From assembly GCA_012270355.1 (NCBI GenBank), contig JAAXIL010000068.1, positions 1,367 through 12,111 of the forward strand: a stretch of DNA of 10,745 nt. Direction: 5' to 3'. Positions 7,839 through 10,745 of this stretch are shown piece after piece (the stretch's first letter is position 1; each line of letters starts with the position of its first letter). Origin of the DNA: Psychrobacter sp. (lineage in GTDB: Bacteria; Pseudomonadota; Gammaproteobacteria; Pseudomonadales; Moraxellaceae). The notes under the pieces are model-generated. The model was not told where the DNA came from. It saw nothing but the letters and a program-made list of their open reading frames with translations, and made no database searches. Both the position numbers and the translations under genes were made by a program.

Positions 7839-7875
7839 AGTTATTATTTTTATCTCAAAAAACCATTATTAAAAA

Positions 7876-7881
7876 TAAGGA
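7876..7881 (+). promoter_or_regulatory. Ribosome binding site of sucC
   Basis: TAAGGA lies nine bases before the ATG at 7891. It supports this start, which also gives the standard SucC N-terminus [11 protein letters not shown]. Confidence 0.65.
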
Positions 7882-7890
7882 TAACTCTTT

Positions 7891-9063
7891 ATGAATTTAC
7901 ATGAATACCAAGCCAAAGAATTGCTTGCCAGCTATGGTCTGCCCATTCAAAAAGGCATTATTGCTCACAGTGGTGAGGAAGCCGCCGACGCTTTTGATAA
8001 AACGCCTACTGACATGGCGGTCATCAAAGCTCAAGTGCATGCAGGTGGTCGTGGTAAAGCAGGTGGCGTAAAAATTGCTAAAAGCCGTGAAGAAGCCAAA
8101 GAAATTGCTGAAGAGTTAATCGGCAAAAATTTAGTGACTTATCAAACCGATGCCGAAGGTCAGCCTGTTAACTTTGTATTGGTGGCTGAAGACATGTATC
8201 CGGTGCAAACAGAATTGTATCTTGGTGCTGTGGTGGATCGCTCGACTCGCCGTGTAACCTTTATGGCATCGACCGAAGGTGGTGTAGAGATTGAAAAAGT
8301 TGCTGAAGAAACCCCAGAGAAAATCTTCCGCATCACGGTCGATCCCTTAGTGGGCTTAATGCCTTTTGAAGCTCGTGAAGTGGCGTTTAACTTAGGCTTA
8401 GAAGGCAAGCAAATCAATCAATTCGTCAAAATGATGACGGGCATGTATCAAGCCTTTATTGATAACGACATTGCCATGATTGAAATTAACCCATTAGCGG
8501 TGCGTGAAAATGGCGAACTTGCTTGTGTGGATGGCAAAATTGGCATCGACTCAAACGCCTTATATCGTCTGCCAGAAATTGCGAAATTGCATGACCCTTC
8601 GCAAGAAAATGAGCGTGAGCTCAAAGCGGCTGAATTTGACCTGAACTATGTCGCTTTAGAAGGTAACATCGGTTGTATGGTGAATGGGGCAGGGCTTGCG
8701 ATGGCAACCATGGACATCATTAAACTGTATGGTGGACAGCCTGCCAACTTCCTAGACGTGGGCGGCGGTGCGACCAAAGAGCGGGTGGTTGAAGCGTTTA
8801 AGATTATTTTAGAAGATGACAGCGTACAAGGCGTACTTATTAATATCTTTGGCGGTATCGTGCGTTGTGACATGATTGCCGAAGCCATTATCGCTGCCGT
8901 GAAAGAAGTCAATGTGACGGTTCCTGTTGTCGTGCGTTTGGAAGGTAACAACGCTGACAAGGGGGCGGAAGTGCTTGATAACTCGGACGTGATAGTGATT
9001 TCAGCTCAAGGCGTATCAGATGCTGCCCAGAGAATCGTTGATGCTGTTAAAGACGCTGCATAA
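7891..9063 (+). CDS. sucC: Succinyl-CoA synthetase beta subunit (ADP-forming type)
   Basis: SucC (390 aa; E. coli 388) pairs with SucD to convert succinyl-CoA, phosphate and a nucleoside diphosphate to succinate, CoA and the triphosphate, the substrate-level phosphorylation step of the TCA cycle. The N-terminal ATP-grasp domain (about 1-240) has K46 in [15 protein letters not shown], which contacts nucleotide. The metal-binding N200 and D214 lie in EINPLAV and ACVDGKIG. The C-terminal CoA-ligase domain contains [14 protein letters not shown] (N265), NFLDVGGGA and the [10 protein letters not shown] loop (318-327), which binds phosphate at the subunit interface. Length and start fit the family exactly. 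Whether it prefers ADP or GDP cannot be read safely from sequence alone. It is 89 bases after lpd, behind a terminator, and 48 bases before sucD. Confidence 0.97.
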   Translation: MNLHEYQAKELLASYGLPIQKGIIAHSGEEAADAFDKTPTDMAVIKAQVHAGGRGKAGGVKIAKSREEAKEIAEELIGKNLVTYQTDAEGQPVNFVLVAEDMYPVQTELYLGAVVDRSTRRVTFMASTEGGVEIEKVAEETPEKIFRITVDPLVGLMPFEAREVAFNLGLEGKQINQFVKMMTGMYQAFIDNDIAMIEINPLAVRENGELACVDGKIGIDSNALYRLPEIAKLHDPSQENERELKAAEFDLNYVALEGNIGCMVNGAGLAMATMDIIKLYGGQPANFLDVGGGATKERVVEAFKIILEDDSVQGVLINIFGGIVRCDMIAEAIIAAVKEVNVTVPVVVRLEGNNADKGAEVLDNSDVIVISAQGVSDAAQRIVDAVKDAA

Positions 9064-9100
9064 TTCATAAGACTTAATAGATAAGAACGACAATAAGATT

Positions 9101-9105
9101 AGGAG
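9101..9105 (+). promoter_or_regulatory. Ribosome binding site of sucD
   Basis: AGGAG lies six bases before the ATG at 9112, a near-optimal Shine-Dalgarno that confirms the start. Confidence 0.8.
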
Positions 9106-9111
9106 AATTTC

Positions 9112-10014
9112 ATGAGTGTATTGATTGATAAAGATACCAAAGTATTAGTCCAAGGTTTTACAGGTAAAAACGGAACTTTCCATTCCGAGCAAGCCATCGA
9201 ATACGGCACGAAGGTTGTTGGCGGTGTGACACCTGGTAAGGGCGGTCAAACGCATTTGGGTTTGCCCGTGTTTAATACCATGAGCGAGGCGATGGAAGAG
9301 ACCAACGCAGACGCTTCTGTAATATATGTGCCTGCACCTTTTGTTTTAGACTCTGTTATTGAAGCCATTGATGCAGGAATTAAGCTCGTCGTTATCATCA
9401 CTGAAGGTGTGCCAACCTTAGATATGCTTAAAGCCAAGCGTTATCTAGAAAATGTCAATGCTGACCTAATTGAGAAAGGCGAAGATATCGTACGGATGGT
9501 AGGACCAAACTGCCCAGGTGTGATTACTCCAGGGGAATGCAAAATTGGTATCATGCCAGGTCACATCCATCAAAAAGGCAAAGTAGGCGTGATTTCTCGC
9601 TCAGGTACGCTGACGTATGAAGCAGTTGCTCAAACGACCAAGCTGGGCTTTGGTCAGTCAACTTGTATCGGTATCGGTGGTGACCCAATCCCAGGTATGA
9701 ACCAAATCGACTGCCTTAAACTGTTCCAAGACGATCCACAAACTGAAGCTATTGTGCTTATTGGTGAAATTGGCGGTACGGCAGAAGAAGAGGCGGCAGC
9801 ATATATCAAAGAGCACGTGACGAAGCCTGTGATTGGCTATATTGCTGGTGTGACTGCACCAAAAGGCAAACGCATGGGACACGCTGGTGCGATTATTTCT
9901 GGCGGAAAAGGTACGGCAGAGGAGAAGTTTAAAGCTTTTGATGATGCTGGTATTGCCTACACTCGTGCTCCCTCTAAGATTGGCGATAAGCAGAAAGAAA
10001 GTACGGGTTGGTAA
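9112..10014 (+). CDS. sucD: Succinyl-CoA synthetase alpha subunit
   Basis: SucD (300 aa) carries CoA and the phosphorylated histidine of succinyl-CoA synthetase and works as a heteromer with SucC. The N-terminal Rossmann-like CoA-binding domain (about 1-125) shows [14 protein letters not shown] (15-28) and GGVTPGKGG (37-45). GPNCPG is at 131-136. The active-site histidine is H257 in [17 protein letters not shown], equivalent to H246 of mature E. coli Suc[13 protein letters not shown] (218-229) is the conserved power-helix region near the active site. Compared with E. coli SucD as I remember it, there are 10 extra residues between LDML (103-106) and VRMVGPNC (127-134). The C-terminus ends in the unusual KQKESTGW. 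All catalytic motifs are intact, so the protein should be active. It follows sucC by 48 bases, surely in the same transcript. Confidence 0.97.
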   Translation: MSVLIDKDTKVLVQGFTGKNGTFHSEQAIEYGTKVVGGVTPGKGGQTHLGLPVFNTMSEAMEETNADASVIYVPAPFVLDSVIEAIDAGIKLVVIITEGVPTLDMLKAKRYLENVNADLIEKGEDIVRMVGPNCPGVITPGECKIGIMPGHIHQKGKVGVISRSGTLTYEAVAQTTKLGFGQSTCIGIGGDPIPGMNQIDCLKLFQDDPQTEAIVLIGEIGGTAEEEAAAYIKEHVTKPVIGYIAGVTAPKGKRMGHAGAIISGGKGTAEEKFKAFDDAGIAYTRAPSKIGDKQKESTGW

Positions 10015-10054
10015 CTGTAACATTACTGTCATGTTCGTAATTTAATATTGTTAC

Positions 10055-10084
10055 TTGCTTGCAACTAAAAATCACCCCTATAAT
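10055..10084 (+). promoter_or_regulatory. Candidate sat promoter embedded in the sucD terminator
   Basis: TTGCTT (10055-10060) and a perfect TATAAT (10079-10084) are 18 bases apart. The -10 box is exactly the six-base loop of the terminator hairpin. Transcription would begin near 10091, at the T-run, and leave a leader of about 34 bases before sat. The -35 box matches consensus at only three of six positions. Confidence 0.45.
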
Positions 10085-10097
10085 GGGGTGTTTTTTT
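10073..10097 (+). terminator. Rho-independent terminator after sucD
   Basis: CACCCC (10073-10078) pairs perfectly with GGGGTG (10085-10090) around TATAAT, followed by seven Ts (10091-10097). Upstream As (10067-10071) can lengthen the stem against the Ts. It lies 58 bases after the sucD stop and closes the sucCD transcript. Confidence 0.88.
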
Positions 10098-10113
10098 CAG
10101 ATACATTGTTTAT

Positions 10114-10119
10114 AAGGAA
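10114..10119 (+). promoter_or_regulatory. Ribosome binding site of sat
   Basis: AAGGAA lies five bases before the ATG at 10125 and is well preserved, although the gene itself is broken further on. Confidence 0.65.
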
Positions 10120-10124
10120 TAGTA

Positions 10125-10745
10125 ATGTCCCAACTTGTACCTCCACACGGTAGCCCCTCATTAAATATACTATTACTAGAGGGTGAAGCATTAAAAAATG
10201 CTCAGGAAAAAGCAAAAGCATTGCCCAGCGTTACGATGACCTCTCGTGAGCGTGGTGACTTAATTATGCTTGGTATTGGTGGGTTCACACCCCTCGATGG
10301 CTTTATGAATAAGACGGACTGGCAAGGTGTTTGTGATGATATGACCCTAAAGTCTGGTGAAAATGAAGGGCTGTTTTGGCCAATCCCAATTACGCTATCA
10401 ACCACGCAAGAAAAGGCAGATACCTTTGCGATTGGGGATGAGATTGCACTAAAAGCTGAAGATGGCGAAATCATGGGTGTTTTGACCCTCGAAGAAAAGT
10501 ATTCCATTGATAAAGCACACGAGTGTCAGACTGTGTTTGGCACAACCGACACTGATCATCCTGGTGTTAAAAAGGTTATGGAGCAAGAAGATGTAAACTT
10601 AGCTGGTCGTGTTGAAGTGTTCAGTCAAGGCGAGTTCCCTACTGAATATGCGGGAATATATATGACTCCAACTCATTCTCGTTAGGAGTTTGCTAAAAAC
10701 TTTTTGTAAAAAGTCGCCGCATTTCAAACCCGCAATCCCATGCAC
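10125..10745 (+). pseudogene. sat: ATP sulfurylase (sulfate adenylyltransferase), interrupted by two in-frame stops and cut by the window edge
   Basis: An intact Sat (roughly 400 aa in this family) makes adenosine phosphosulfate from ATP and sulfate, the first step of sulfate assimilation. The start MSQLVPPHG, the TSRERGDLIMLGIGGFTPLDGFM block (about 39-61), FWPIPITLS and KYSIDKAHE form the N-terminal PUA-like domain and are well conserved. The frame then meets TAG at 10683-10685, after residue 186. It continues in the same frame as EFAKNFL, meets TAA at 10707-10709, and goes on as KVAAFQTRNPMH to the window edge. QTRNPMH (codons 201-207) is the family's nucleotide-binding motif at the start of the catalytic domain, so the break removes the active site. 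The FL before the second stop replaces a Gly-Trp pair I expect here. Two stops with no frameshift indicate a decaying gene. The 186-residue N-terminal fragment may still be made but should be inactive. Sequencing error is the alternative, but it would have to hit twice. Confidence 0.85.
10699..10714 (+). repeat. Palindrome across the second stop codon of sat
   Basis: ACTTTTT (10699-10705) and AAAAAGT (10708-10714) are exact reverse complements around GT. The second in-frame stop, TAA at 10707-10709, lies at its centre. See the finding on templated mutation. Confidence 0.6.

Noticed and set aside
7707..7904. A 65-residue + strand open frame overlapping the end of lpd and the lpd-sucC gap.
   Set aside because: Its first half is an out-of-frame reading of lpd and the rest reads through the terminator T-run and A/T-rich spacer. 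There is no ribosome binding site and no recognisable protein.
10683..10709. Stop-codon recoding or programmed read-through of sat.
   Set aside because: Both TAG and TAA would have to be read through, and TAA is the normal stop of all seven genes upstream. No recoding element is visible. Decay is simpler.
1..10745. A hidden defence, mobile or biosynthetic system.
   Set aside because: Every base outside the short spacers is accounted for by conserved TCA-cycle genes or sat. I see no transposase, integrase, tRNA, CRISPR repeat, toxin-antitoxin pair or foreign-looking base composition.

Overview
The window is a central-metabolism block from a gammaproteobacterium. Protein sequences, gene order and a moderate G+C content (estimated by eye at about 45%) fit the Moraxellaceae best, with Psychrobacter or Moraxella more likely than Acinetobacter. 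This placement rests on remembered family sequences, not on a search. All genes are on the + strand. The order is sdhA (3' part only), sdhB, sucA, sucB, lpd, sucC, sucD, then a broken sat. The sdh-suc-lpd order is the one known from Pseudomonas and Acinetobacter.

Region by region: positions 1-919 hold the last 305 codons of the succinate dehydrogenase flavoprotein. A long spacer with two small hairpins leads to sdhB (1036-1746), and an intrinsic terminator (1795-1825) closes the sdh transcript. A 310-base non-coding stretch (1747-2056) then carries a three-copy 7-mer repeat, a perfect hairpin and a plausible promoter for sucA. The genes sucA (2057-4957), sucB (5025-6278) and lpd (6341-7801) encode E1, E2 and E3 of the 2-oxoglutarate dehydrogenase complex. 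A second intrinsic terminator (7806-7838) sits directly behind lpd. The genes sucC (7891-9063) and sucD (9112-10014) encode the two subunits of succinyl-CoA synthetase. A third terminator (10073-10097) follows, and a perfect -10 hexamer lies in its loop. The window ends in an ATP sulfurylase gene, sat, whose reading frame is cut by two in-frame stop codons 24 bases apart, just before its QTRNPMH nucleotide-binding motif.

Together the intact genes take 2-oxoglutarate to succinyl-CoA (SucA/SucB/Lpd), succinyl-CoA to succinate with nucleotide triphosphate formation (SucCD), and succinate to fumarate (SdhAB with the membrane subunits SdhCD, which should lie upstream of the window). The terminators suggest separate sdh, sucAB-lpd and sucCD expression levels.

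I found no mobile element, CRISPR array, RNA gene or new defence or biosynthetic system. The points worth a second look are the sat pseudogene and the palindrome at its second stop, the terminators and repeats between the transcription units, and two unusual protein segments: a charged C-terminal tail on SucA and a 10-residue insert in SucD.
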